Of a DNA stretch of 8,766 nucleotides, positions 1-6,441 are shown piece by piece; the first letter of the stretch is position 1; every line of letters begins with the position of its first letter. Where the stretch lies: assembly GCA_021106665.1 (NCBI GenBank), contig JAIOTR010000066.1, positions 1-8,766 on the forward strand, written 5' to 3'. A program made the position numbers and the translations under genes. This stretch comes from Bacteroidales bacterium (GTDB lineage: Bacteria; Bacteroidota; Bacteroidia; Bacteroidales; JAADJA01). The notes below the pieces were generated by a model. That model did not search any database and was not told where the DNA came from. It saw nothing but the letters and a program-made list of their open reading frames with translations.

Positions 1-162
1 CATGTAAAATCTCTTGAGGTGTAGAAGTTGCCTGAACCCGGAATCAATAAAAACAACCCTTGATTCGTTTATAGCACCAAATTTTGAATGATAACTCTCA
101 TTCAGTTCTTTATTAAAGATGCAGTGCGACCCGTCTTCCGTAGTAATAACTTCCAGTTTCAT
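1..162 (-). CDS. mnmD: MnmD-like tRNA U34 methyltransferase, N-terminal 54 residues (cut by window edge)
   Basis: Reading the reverse strand from the ATG at 160-162 gives an open frame of 54 codons to the window edge. It begins MKLEVITTEDGSH and continues through NESYHSKFGAINESRVVFI. The pattern of TEDGSH, then LNE-YHS-GAI-ES-VFI, is how Bacteroidota stand-alone DUF752 proteins begin. These are the methyltransferase half of MnmC, which uses S-adenosylmethionine to methylate the aminomethyl group at the wobble uridine (mnm5s2U34) of some tRNAs. Only the N-terminus is visible; the SAM-binding core lies outside, so activity cannot be judged. The start is the first ATG, just after a Bacteroidota-like promoter box. 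Family assignment rests on recalled motif similarity, not a search. Confidence 0.78.
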   Translation of the reverse strand, partial: MKLEVITTEDGSHCIFNKELNESYHSKFGAINESRVVFIDSGFRQLLHLKRFYM

Positions 163-176
163 AATTCAAAGTTACT
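163..176 (-). promoter_or_regulatory. Candidate Bacteroidota sigma-A -7 box for the mnmD-like gene
   Basis: On the reverse strand TAACTTTG lies four bases before the ATG at 162 and fits the Bacteroidota -7 consensus TAnnTTTG. A TTG lies about 15 bases further upstream, slightly closer than the usual -33 spacing. If used, transcription would start at or next to the ATG, giving a nearly leaderless mRNA. An 8-base match in AT-rich DNA can occur by chance. Confidence 0.3.
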
Positions 177-181
177 CATTC

Positions 182-205
182 CTGAAATCCAATCTCCGAT
201 TTCAG
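182..205. promoter_or_regulatory. Inverted repeat upstream of mnmD-like gene
   Basis: CTGAAATC (182-189) and GATTTCAG (198-205) form a perfect 8-bp dyad around an 8-base centre. It lies about 20 bases upstream of the mnmD-like start codon, between or over any -33/-7 promoter elements there. It could be an operator or a leader hairpin. No T-tract follows on either strand, so it is unlikely to be a terminator. Confidence 0.35.
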
Positions 206-465
206 CAATTATTCATGGAAATAGTAAAAGCGGATAATTAATCATGCGAATTTTTAAGTTCGTCTAAAAAATTTATAATGCCCAGAAAAATAGACTTTTA
301 AGCTTATAAATTACAACCACTGGAATGCAAATTGTCCGAAATTTTAGATAAAAACTACGGATTCAAGGCAAAAACATGGTGATTATAGTTGTTTTTAGTC
401 ATTAATAAGTGATAGTAAATAATGAAACTTCTGTAAATGTCATAAAATCAATGGTATCCTTCCTT

Positions 466-481
466 TGGCATAAACATTGAA
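466..481 (+). promoter_or_regulatory. Sigma-54-like promoter ahead of the 60-residue ORF
   Basis: TGGCATAAACATTGAA matches the -24/-12 consensus TGGCAC-R-N4-TTGCW at nearly every fixed position. The -24 half is TGGCA with T in place of C. The -12 half is TTGA in place of TTGC, so the highly conserved GC of the -12 element reads GA. The spacing is correct. Predicted transcription would start near 492, giving a leader of about 45 bases before the ATG at 538. Many Bacteroidota encode RpoN. No activator site was recognised upstream. Confidence 0.35.
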
Positions 482-537
482 TAAGTGGGAGCGCAAATCA
501 AGGTAAGTTAATCTAATTATCAACAAATTTTTTGATT

Positions 538-720
538 ATGACAAAAAAGGAAAAAGTTGGCTTGAATTTAATTTATAGTCACTCAGGTAGGCGTAGGGTG
601 TATGAAACATACAAGAAAACAAATCCTGAAATGGCTCAGAAGTATCTGGAATTCATTGCCAAAAATCAAGCTGTACAGTACATTAAATGGAATGATCATA
701 AGAAGAAGTTTACAGCCTGA
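538..720 (+). CDS. Small basic protein of unknown function, 60 residues
   Basis: I do not recognise this protein. The ATG at 538-540 is preferred over an in-frame TTG two codons upstream. The product is 60 residues, lysine-rich and basic, starting MTKKEKVGLNLIYSHSGRRR and ending KWNDHKKKFTA. No signal peptide or membrane segment is apparent. It could be a short alpha-helical or mixed DNA/RNA-binding protein, but that is only suggested by charge. It ends 32 bases before the convergent lipoprotein gene. The open frame could be spurious, yet its ordinary amino-acid mix and a promoter-like site upstream favour a real gene. Confidence 0.55.
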   Translation: MTKKEKVGLNLIYSHSGRRRVYETYKKTNPEMAQKYLEFIAKNQAVQYIKWNDHKKKFTA

Positions 721-734
721 TTGTTTTCTGAATT

Positions 735-837
735 AATAAAATATCCGCGGTGTCACTTGTTATACAGCAGATGTACATCAAAAATACTATCTGGTAATAC
801 ATGTGAAGTTTGATGAGTCATTTGCGGATATTTTATT
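735..837. repeat. Perfect 14-bp inverted repeat spanning the 3' end of the lipoprotein gene
   Basis: AATAAAATATCCGC (735-748) is the exact reverse complement of 824-837. The right arm lies inside the last codons of the lipoprotein gene and the left arm lies just past its stop. Inside it, positions 753-765 and 794-806 also pair over about 10 of 13 bases, so the transcript end could fold into a long interrupted hairpin. No T-tract follows the outer arm on the reverse strand, so this is not a classic intrinsic terminator. Confidence 0.6.
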
Positions 838-2111
838 TTATTAATCAAATGCGCCCCGACAGTATAAATGTTACTGTTTAATTCATCAAATTTTAATCTG
901 AATGCAATAACTCCTGGCAATACTTCAGTAATGACCGACTGTTCGTCATTGTAAACATATATTTCATCTTCAGTACCAATTAAATAGTTGTTGTTACTTA
1001 ATTTAACAGCACAATTTATCTTTCCAGAAATCTCCATTATTGGAGTTTCTACATTTTGATAAGGATTGTATACTTTTAATAATCCCTGATCAAATTCATT
1101 AGCAACTACGAGAACATTATTGTTATCTAACGGTAAAAATTCAACAACTTGATAATGGGTAAGTAATCTTTGCTTTTCAGATCCTGAAACAGTATAATAA
1201 GTGGCAATATAAGTATTTCCCCCTGTTTTACTCTGCAAATCAGCCAAAAGCAAATCATTGAACCTGGCTATTTTTGATGGTAATTTATTCTCCTCTACTG
1301 TTGTATTAAAAATGCTTGAACCATCCCACCTGTAGCCGTTGATATAATAGTGAGTGAATGAGGCATACAAATTTTCATCAAAGTATAAACAGTTCTCAGG
1401 GTGCAGAGGCAATGGTGGAACTATTTCCTGCTGCCATTCCATATCATGGGTTTCCAGATTGTAGCATTGGATATTTATGACATTTATTCCTGCAATATAC
1501 AATTGCCGGTATCTTGAGTCAATCTCTGATGCTGCATAATCTCCGTTTATATCGAACAAGTAATTGATTTGATTAAACTTATCAATGCCGGAAACACCTA
1601 CTTCAGTAGTGCTTTTCTCTGTCAAAACAATTATTTGCTCAAGTTCCCTGGGAATTCCGGCTATGAAGATCTTTTGATATTTGTTTTTGAAATTGGGGCC
1701 ATCTTCAGCCCTGATAAGCAAATAATATTCACCGGTTTCAATGTATTTATCGTTTATCGGATAATCCATTTCTAAATCATAAGAAGCAACATTGGGATAC
1801 AGGTAAACTGCAGGAAGCGCTGAAATGAACTGATCATCCGTTAAAACCACCTTGATTGTTGTAATTACTTTGTCATCAGTAATTTTGGCATTAACAGGAA
1901 TATTATCAAAAACACTAAAATTCTGTAACTCAGCGGGTGAGTGTATTATAACCAGTGGATGTTTTGTATCAGTTTCTTTTTCGCAAGATTCAAAAAACAT
2001 TATTCCAAGTGAGAGAAGACAAACGAGGAATAGTAGTTTCAGATGGAAGATTTTAAAAGTTATTCTAATTGATTTTTTAATGCTGATTCGATCTTTGCTA
2101 CTGGTTTTCAT
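753..2111 (-). CDS. Large outer-membrane/surface lipoprotein, Ig-like plus propeller-like, function unknown
   Basis: The 452-residue product has a long basic n-region (about residues 1-25), a hydrophobic core LLFLVCLLSLGIMFF, and a lipobox-like ESC with Cys43 as the likely lipidated residue. Acidic residues follow at once (C-EKETD), as in Bacteroidota lipoproteins that reach the cell surface. Residues about 50-150 look like an Ig-type beta-sandwich (IIHSPAE, VNAKITDD, YYLLIRAED). The rest is rich in short beta segments with recurring N-N-LIGT and VYN patterns and reads like a beta-propeller. No catalytic motif was seen and I do not recognise a named family. It is convergent with the small ORF on one side and divergent from the exonuclease gene on the other, with an 89-base shared upstream region. 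Only one plausible start (ATG at 2111) precedes the hydrophobic core. Confidence 0.85.
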   Translation of the reverse strand: MKTSSKDRISIKKSIRITFKIFHLKLLFLVCLLSLGIMFFESCEKETDTKHPLVIIHSPAELQNFSVFDNIPVNAKITDDKVITTIKVVLTDDQFISALPAVYLYPNVASYDLEMDYPINDKYIETGEYYLLIRAEDGPNFKNKYQKIFIAGIPRELEQIIVLTEKSTTEVGVSGIDKFNQINYLFDINGDYAASEIDSRYRQLYIAGINVINIQCYNLETHDMEWQQEIVPPLPLHPENCLYFDENLYASFTHYYINGYRWDGSSIFNTTVEENKLPSKIARFNDLLLADLQSKTGGNTYIATYYTVSGSEKQRLLTHYQVVEFLPLDNNNVLVVANEFDQGLLKVYNPYQNVETPIMEISGKINCAVKLSNNNYLIGTEDEIYVYNDEQSVITEVLPGVIAFRLKFDELNSNIYTVGAHLINKIKYPQMTHQTSHVLPDSIFDVHLLYNK

Positions 2112-2200
2112 TTCTACTATATTTATTTTCTGTAATTCATTTATAAAAATAGTAAAATTTATATTAATTTGGTACTTTTATAAATCAAAATATCCAAACT
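2112..2200. promoter_or_regulatory. Divergent upstream region of lipoprotein and exonuclease genes
   Basis: These 89 very AT-rich bases must carry the promoters for both divergent genes, since nothing else separates them. On the forward strand TTAATTTG (about 2164-2171) differs at one base from the TAnnTTTG box and would give a leader of about 25 bases. No convincing -33 element or regulator site was found, so the individual promoters are not placed with confidence. Confidence 0.35.
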
Positions 2201-2908
2201 ATGCTTTATAATCTTAAGCTCGAAAAAATTCTTTTTCTTGATATTGAAACTATTCCAATGGTGGAGGAATATGAATTATTACCTGAAAATTTTAAGAAAT
2301 TATGGGATCACAAGGCAGAACGATTAAGAAAGGAAGAGAACGATACACCTGATAAATTATTTACAAGGGCTGGTATTTACGCCGAGTTCGGTAAAATTAT
2401 TTGCATTTCCGTTGGGTTCTTAAAAAACAGGGAATTCCGGATTAAATCGTTTTATGGCGATGATGAACTTGAACTGCTGAAGGAATTTGCCGATTTACTC
2501 AATACTTATTACAGAGGACAGGGTAACCTGTTATGCGCTCATAATGGAAAAGAGTTTGACTACCCTTATATTGCCCGCCGGATGCTGATAAACGGCCTCA
2601 AACTTCCCGATGTCATAAACATTGCCGGAAAAAAACCCTGGGAAGTGGCCCATCTCGATACCATGGAATTGTGGAAATTCGGGGATTATAAAAATTATAC
2701 TTCTCTTGAACTGCTGGCATCTGTTTTTGGAATAGAGACACCAAAAAATGACATTGATGGCAGCATGGTGGCCGAAGTTTATTATAAGGAAAAGAATCTT
2801 GACAGGATTGTACAGTATTGTCAACGCGATACACTTGCTGTTGCTCAATTACTGCTGTGCTATCTGGGAAAACCGAAAATAAAGGAAGAAGATATTATTT
2901 ATGCTTGA
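2201..2908 (+). CDS. Predicted 3'-5' exonuclease, DEDDy type, PolB-exonuclease-like (RNase H fold)
   Basis: The 235-residue product carries the three exonuclease motifs in order. Exo I is LFLDIETIP (D14, E16), Exo II is AHNGKEFDYPYIARRM (D120), and Exo III is YCQRD (Y206, D210), with the Y-x3-D spacing of the DEDDy subclass. These residues bind the two catalytic metal ions in this superfamily. The LPENFKKLWDHKAE stretch after motif I and HLDTMELWKFGDYK-YTSLELLA before motif III fit the bacterial stand-alone family related to the DNA polymerase B exonuclease domain (PF10108). A role in DNA repair or nucleic-acid processing in the cytoplasm is inferred from the family; the exact substrate is unknown. 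It is probably the first gene of a forward-running set, with 37 bases before the next ORF. The length is about that of known family members. Confidence 0.88.
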   Translation: MLYNLKLEKILFLDIETIPMVEEYELLPENFKKLWDHKAERLRKEENDTPDKLFTRAGIYAEFGKIICISVGFLKNREFRIKSFYGDDELELLKEFADLLNTYYRGQGNLLCAHNGKEFDYPYIARRMLINGLKLPDVINIAGKKPWEVAHLDTMELWKFGDYKNYTSLELLASVFGIETPKNDIDGSMVAEVYYKEKNLDRIVQYCQRDTLAVAQLLLCYLGKPKIKEEDIIYA

Positions 2909-2920
2909 GTTTCATGAAAC
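2909..2920. repeat. 12-bp perfect palindrome just after the exonuclease stop
   Basis: GTTTCATGAAAC begins right after the TGA and reads identically on both strands. It sits in the 37-base gap before the next gene. It could be a protein-binding site, but one such palindrome is weak evidence on its own. Confidence 0.3.
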
Positions 2921-2945
2921 AAAGTATCTATATATTGCATAAGTT

Positions 2946-3866
2946 ATGTTAAAAATCAGGTTGTTAATTATCGTTTTTTTGTTATTTGGTGTGAAAAGCT
3001 TAATTGGCTGTTCAGTATGTTCCTATTTTTATGCTTATGGTACAGAGGAACTCCATGTTTACTGGGATTATTATTCTGATAATCCTGAAGAGTTGCTTGG
3101 GTGTAATCTTTTTCGGTATGAAGATGATCCGACACAGAGCTACCAGGTAAACCAGGAATTAATTACTTCTGAGGATAAAGATTATTACTTTCTTGATACT
3201 TTTAATATTATAGATACAACTATATATTTTTATATGGTTGAGTTTATTTTTCCAAACGATACGTTATATTGTGATCTTCATGCCGGTTCCTTTAAAAATG
3301 TAGAATTTAATGTTGTCAATTTCTCAACAATTGAATTAATTGCAGAACCTAAAAAGGCGGGGGATTTTATGGTTAATGTTTATAGGTGTGATGAAGGAAC
3401 CAGTTTTTGGTCCGTAATTGCCAGTTTTAATTTCGAAAATATATTTATCACTCAATTAGAAAATCAAATACCACCCACAAATTATTACATGTACACTTTT
3501 TTCGATTTTATCGGCAATGATTATGGAAATATATTAACATCTCATGCTCATATTAATCAATTATTACTGATCCAAACTCCTGAATATAATTCTTCTGCAA
3601 TATTAATCACTAACTTTCCTAATCCCTTCAATGAAACCACACAAATTAATCTTAGTATTATAAACGGTGATTTCTACCGGATTGGAATTTTTAGCAACAG
3701 GGGTGAATTGGTCAGGACAATAGTAAACAGTCGTTTAAATGCTGGTGATTTCAGTTTTACCTGGGATAGAAAAAATGATGCAGGTATCAAAGTTGAAAAT
3801 GGATTGTATTATTGTACAGTAAATTCGGGCAAAACGAAACAAACAATCAAATTGTTGGTGCAATAA
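2946..3866 (+). CDS. Secreted protein with T9SS type A C-terminal sorting domain
   Basis: The 306-residue product starts with a signal peptide (K3, R5, then LLIIVFLLFGV). Residues about 28-115 resemble a fibronectin III-like beta domain. The C-terminal ~85 residues match the type A sorting domain: NFPNPFNETTQINLSI (223-238), then IGIFSNRGELVRTI, then the FlgD-like FTWDRKNDAGIKVENGLYY, and a final TKQTIKLLVQ. In known systems this domain directs transport by the type IX secretion system and attachment at the outer surface. The signal peptide region also contains LIGC (19-22), which fits a lipobox, so a lipidated form is possible. No enzyme domain was seen. The stop overlaps the next gene's start by one base (TAATG), which suggests translational coupling. 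Confidence 0.85.
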   Translation: MLKIRLLIIVFLLFGVKSLIGCSVCSYFYAYGTEELHVYWDYYSDNPEELLGCNLFRYEDDPTQSYQVNQELITSEDKDYYFLDTFNIIDTTIYFYMVEFIFPNDTLYCDLHAGSFKNVEFNVVNFSTIELIAEPKKAGDFMVNVYRCDEGTSFWSVIASFNFENIFITQLENQIPPTNYYMYTFFDFIGNDYGNILTSHAHINQLLLIQTPEYNSSAILITNFPNPFNETTQINLSIINGDFYRIGIFSNRGELVRTIVNSRLNAGDFSFTWDRKNDAGIKVENGLYYCTVNSGKTKQTIKLLVQ

Positions 3867-5521
3867 TGAAGAACTCTTACTACTATCTTCTTCTAATTTT
3901 CCTTGGAGCCATCTTCTATATTCCGTTTCTTGGAGGTGTGCACCTGTTTGACTGGGATGAGGTAAACTTTGCCGAGATTTCACGCGAGATGATCGCTACC
4001 AACGATTATTTAAGGGTACAGGTCAATTACCAACCCTTCTGGGAAAAACCCCCTTTATTTTTCTGGATACAGGTTCTGTCAATGAAATTGTTTGGTATCA
4101 ATGAGTTTGCAGCCAGGTTCCCAAATGCAATAGTTGGAATCATAACCCTTCTTGTTCTTTTCAGGATGGGGTCTTTATTGTTTGATAAACGATTTGGATT
4201 TATCTGGGCCATGGCTTATTTTGGTAGCATTTTGCCTTTTCTCTATTTTAAATCCGGTATCATCGATCCGATATTCAACCTTTTTATTTTCCTTGGGATC
4301 TTTTATTTTTTGAAGTTTAAATGGAAAAATGAAAATGGCCATCAATTAACCTTAATTCAACCTAAGAACCTTTACCTATTTATTTCCGGGTTGTTTATCG
4401 GGTTGGCCATTTTAACCAAAGGCCCGGTAGCGTATTTAATTGTGTTTCTTGTTTTTATCGTTTATTGGGTCTTAAATAGATTTAAGCTGTATATCAGCAT
4501 CCCAAAATTTATTTTGTTTTCTGTGATAGCATTTATTGTGATGTTCAGTTGGTTTGGATTGGAAACGATCAAGAATGGACCAGAGTTCATGATTGATTTT
4601 ATCACCTATCAAATTCGTTTATTCAGTACAGAAGATGCCGGACATGGTGGTTTTCCCGGGTTCCATGTGGTCGTTTTACTTTTTGGATGTTTCCCCGCAT
4701 CAATTTTTGCTATCCGGGGTTTCTATAAAATGAAACTCAATGAAGGTTACCAGCAGGATTTCAGAAAATGGATGATCATTTTGTTTTGGGTTGTTTTAGT
4801 TCTATTCTCCATTGTTCAATCCAAAATCATCCATTATTCTTCCCTGGCTTATTTCCCACTCACATTTTTAGCAGCGCTCACAATTCAAAATCTTATTGAC
4901 AAAAAAATTATACTCGATAAATGGAAAAGATTTGGAATAATATCAATAGGATTAATATTTGCATTTATAGTAATTTTTGTACCCTTCATTGGACGCAATA
5001 TCGAAATTTTAAAGCCTTTTTTTAAAAATGATCCGGATGTTTTGGCAACATTGGAGGCCAATGTAAACTGGACCGGTTGGGAAACTATTCCCGGACTATT
5101 AATGATCATCACTATTATGATATTTTTGATATTAATTAAGAGGGATAAAATTGTGTATGCCTTCAGAATGCTATTTTTAGGAAATGCTATTGTATTGATG
5201 TTAGTATTAGTATTTTTCTTTGGCAGGATTGAATTATATACCCAAAATGCTCATGTTGAGTTTTGTAAAAGTCTTGCCGGAAAAGAGGGTTATGTGGAAA
5301 CGAGCGGATTTAAAAGTTACGTGCACCTCTTTTATTCCAAACGTTTACCGCCTGAAAATCCAAAGTATAACAATATGGACTGGTTGATCAATGGAAATGT
5401 GGATGCTGATGTTTACATTGTATCAAAAACAAATAAGAAAGAATATTGGCAGGGTATTCAAACGGTTGAACAGATTGGTGAAAAGAATGGATTTTTGTTT
5501 TTTAAACGGAAGAGGGATTAA
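3866..5521 (+). CDS. ArnT/GT39-family integral membrane glycosyltransferase (PMT_2-like)
   Basis: The start is placed at the ATG at 3866, which overlaps the upstream stop. The frame is open 18 codons further up, but that extension lies inside the upstream gene and would add a hydrophilic leader to the first membrane helix. The 551-residue product has the GT-C signature: a first extracytoplasmic loop with FDWDEVNFAEISREM (D31 and E32 the likely catalytic/metal residues), then PFWEKPPLFFWIQ (58-69) and NEFAARFPNA. LTKGP (183-187) and SKIIHYSSLAYFPLTFLAA (319-337) follow. About 11-12 hydrophobic helices precede a C-terminal extracytoplasmic tail from about residue 470. Relatives move a sugar from a polyprenyl-phosphate donor onto a lipid, glycan or protein on the outer face of the inner membrane. 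The acceptor here cannot be told. The antisense strand of its last 20 bases is the tail of the GT-C remnant. Confidence 0.87.
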   Translation: MKNSYYYLLLIFLGAIFYIPFLGGVHLFDWDEVNFAEISREMIATNDYLRVQVNYQPFWEKPPLFFWIQVLSMKLFGINEFAARFPNAIVGIITLLVLFRMGSLLFDKRFGFIWAMAYFGSILPFLYFKSGIIDPIFNLFIFLGIFYFLKFKWKNENGHQLTLIQPKNLYLFISGLFIGLAILTKGPVAYLIVFLVFIVYWVLNRFKLYISIPKFILFSVIAFIVMFSWFGLETIKNGPEFMIDFITYQIRLFSTEDAGHGGFPGFHVVVLLFGCFPASIFAIRGFYKMKLNEGYQQDFRKWMIILFWVVLVLFSIVQSKIIHYSSLAYFPLTFLAALTIQNLIDKKIILDKWKRFGIISIGLIFAFIVIFVPFIGRNIEILKPFFKNDPDVLATLEANVNWTGWETIPGLLMIITIMIFLILIKRDKIVYAFRMLFLGNAIVLMLVLVFFFGRIELYTQNAHVEFCKSLAGKEGYVETSGFKSYVHLFYSKRLPPENPKYNNMDWLINGNVDADVYIVSKTNKKEYWQGIQTVEQIGEKNGFLFFKRKRD

Positions 5522-5603
5522 TCTTTTTAGCTAGTAGTTCATATATCAAAAATCCATATACAACGCTATACTCTATCGCTACTAACCATAAGTTTTCTGT
5601 GAA
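5502..5603 (-). pseudogene. Remnant C-terminus of a second GT-C (GT87/DUF2029-like) glycosyltransferase
   Basis: Read on the reverse strand from 5603, this encodes FTENLWLVAIEY then SVVYGFLIYE and ends AKKINPSSV with a TAA at 5502-5504. It aligns without gaps to the C-terminal stretch FQENYWLVFIEY and IGFLIFE of the gene at 7642-8766, about 16 of 27 residues identical. Most conserved residues use a different third codon base. That points to an older, once-functional paralog or allele and not a recent copy. The match stops where the repeats begin, and an in-frame stop follows within five codons upstream. No start is present. Its last 20 bases overlap the end of the GT39 gene tail to tail, probably the original gene end. 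Confidence 0.75.
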
Positions 5604-5620
5604 AGTTTTTGGTAGCTACT

Positions 5621-5667
5621 AACCTTCCAAGTCGAAGATGGCCTATGCGTGTGGGACTTGGAAGGTT
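5621..5667 (+). repeat. REP unit B1
   Basis: Arms AACCTTCCAAGTC (5621-5633) and GACTTGGAAGGTT (5655-5667) pair perfectly over 13 bp with a 21-base centre. Compared with the consensus B arm, T7 became C and the partner A became G, a compensating pair. The centre is the most divergent of the B units. Confidence 0.9.
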
Positions 5668-5709
5668 GAAAGAGGAAGGTTTTTTAATTTACGGAATCTG
5701 GGGGTTTTC

Positions 5710-5759
5710 AACCTTTCAGGTTTGCCAGCCTCCAGTCCAGGCGTTCAACCTGAAAGGTT
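5710..5759 (-). repeat. REP unit A1
   Basis: Arms AACCTTTCAGGTT (5710-5722) and AACCTGAAAGGTT (5747-5759) pair perfectly. The 24-base centre is the longest of the set. On the reverse strand it ends GGTTGAAAA like the B units, which fixes its orientation. Confidence 0.9.
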
Positions 5760-5770
5760 TCGGTAACGCA

Positions 5771-5817
5771 AACCTTTCAGGTCGAAGAAAGCCAGTGTAG
5801 CTGGGACTTGAAAGGTT
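5771..5817 (+). repeat. REP unit B2
   Basis: Arms AACCTTTCAGGTC (5771-5783) and GACTTGAAAGGTT (5805-5817) pair except for one G-T wobble. The centre contains CCAG-TGTAG-CTGG, a small inner stem. Eleven bases separate it from A1. It starts the segment duplicated at 6573. Confidence 0.9.
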
Positions 5818-5863
5818 GAAAACAGAATCCATTACAACCAATGATTCCTAAACCGCATTTTTC

Positions 5864-5903
5864 AACCTTTCAGGTCACAGGCCGGTGTTCAACCTGAAAG
5901 GTT
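5864..5903 (-). repeat. REP unit A2, short centre
   Basis: Arms at 5864-5876 and 5891-5903 pair except at the innermost base. The centre is only 14 bases against 23-24 in other A units, so about nine bases were lost. The remaining ACAGGCCGGTGTTC matches the centre of A6, not of A5, although the flank on the other side matches A5: a mosaic. Confidence 0.88.
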
Positions 5904-5995
5904 TGCTAAAATGCTGTATCTACATAAAAAGAGAATTATCTCATCATTTTAAAAGTTTGAAAATTAATATTTAAATTATCTATATTAAATATTTT

Positions 5996-6325
5996 ATGTT
6001 CTTCAAGAATGAAAATAGTAAAATAGTTAGAGATGAAAATGAAATAAGTAAATACAAAGACCTTTTTACTATTTGCGATCAATATTTTCATGACCGACTT
6101 ATCATTTCAAATTATTTATACTATCAGTCAGGTAGATCTTTTGATATCAATATGCGATATGATATAAAAAGAGGAGAATATGTCTTAACAAAATATTCAT
6201 CTGTGGATTTGTTTTCAGTACTTAATAGAAGTAAATTTAAGCAAATAAATACATACATTGATATTTACAATAAACTAGTCGAGATAAAAAAACGTGAAGA
6301 ATATAAAAAGTTTTTTGAAGATTAG
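5996..6325 (+). CDS. Protein of unknown function, 109 residues, embedded in the REP island
   Basis: I do not recognise this protein. It is hydrophilic, rich in K, Y, I and N, without signal peptide or membrane segment, and its last ~25 residues (VEIKKREEYKKFFED region) look helical and charged. The ATG at 5996 is the first start after an in-frame TAA at 5972. Base composition is more AT-rich than the glycosyltransferase genes, closer to the RAYT gene. It lies between A2 and A3, the same kind of slot the RAYT occupies between A5 and A6. It may be a passenger, an accessory factor of the repeat system, or a remnant of a longer gene. About 90 AT-rich bases separate A2 from the start. Confidence 0.6.
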   Translation: MFFKNENSKIVRDENEISKYKDLFTICDQYFHDRLIISNYLYYQSGRSFDINMRYDIKRGEYVLTKYSSVDLFSVLNRSKFKQINTYIDIYNKLVEIKKREEYKKFFED

Positions 6326-6383
6326 GCTTTTCTTCTCGCAACAAATATTATTATTAGAGCCTGAATACCTTACTATATTTTTC

Positions 6384-6432
6384 AACTTTTCAGGTTTTCC
6401 TTCCCACTGTCCGTTGTTCAACCTGAAAAGTT
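6384..6432 (-). repeat. REP unit A3
   Basis: Arms AACTTTTCAGGTT (6384-6396) and AACCTGAAAAGTT (6420-6432) pair perfectly. Both arms differ from the A consensus at the same base pair (C-G to T-A), a compensating change. The centre is 23 bases. It follows the 109-residue ORF. Confidence 0.9.
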
Positions 6433-6441
6433 TGTCGGCAA

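Larger units (their letters stand above)
163..537. other. Gene-poor intergenic stretch between divergent genes
   Basis: This 375-base AT-rich stretch separates the reverse-strand mnmD-like gene from the forward small ORF. No credible coding frame, tRNA or known riboswitch pattern was recognised. It contains the dyad at 182-205, the -7-like box next to mnmD, and a sigma-54-like promoter at 466-481. The middle portion (about 210-460) shows nothing I can name. Confidence 0.6.
5600..5903. repeat. REP/BIME cluster 1 (partial A, B1, A1, B2, A2)
   Basis: The first repeat array runs from the GT-C remnant to just before the 109-residue ORF. Four complete hairpin units alternate in orientation. Upstream of B1, positions 5600-5620 resemble the last bases of an A unit (TGAAAG-TT) plus the usual A-to-B linker (TTGGTAGCTACT against CTGGTCGCTGCT after A6), so the array seems to start with a truncated A unit at the junction. 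Confidence 0.9.

Noticed and set aside
1852..2211. 119-codon forward frame over the lipoprotein start and divergent region
   Set aside because: It is antisense to the signal peptide and N-terminal part of a well-supported gene and runs through the promoter region; no family resemblance.
2531..2848. Reverse-strand frames inside the exonuclease gene (2531-2848, 2613-2834)
   Set aside because: They are shadows of a gene with all three exonuclease motifs in the forward frame.
3812..3865. Upstream 18-codon extension of the GT39 gene
   Set aside because: It lies inside the end of the T9SS gene and adds a hydrophilic leader before the first membrane helix; the overlapping ATG at 3866 is a better start.
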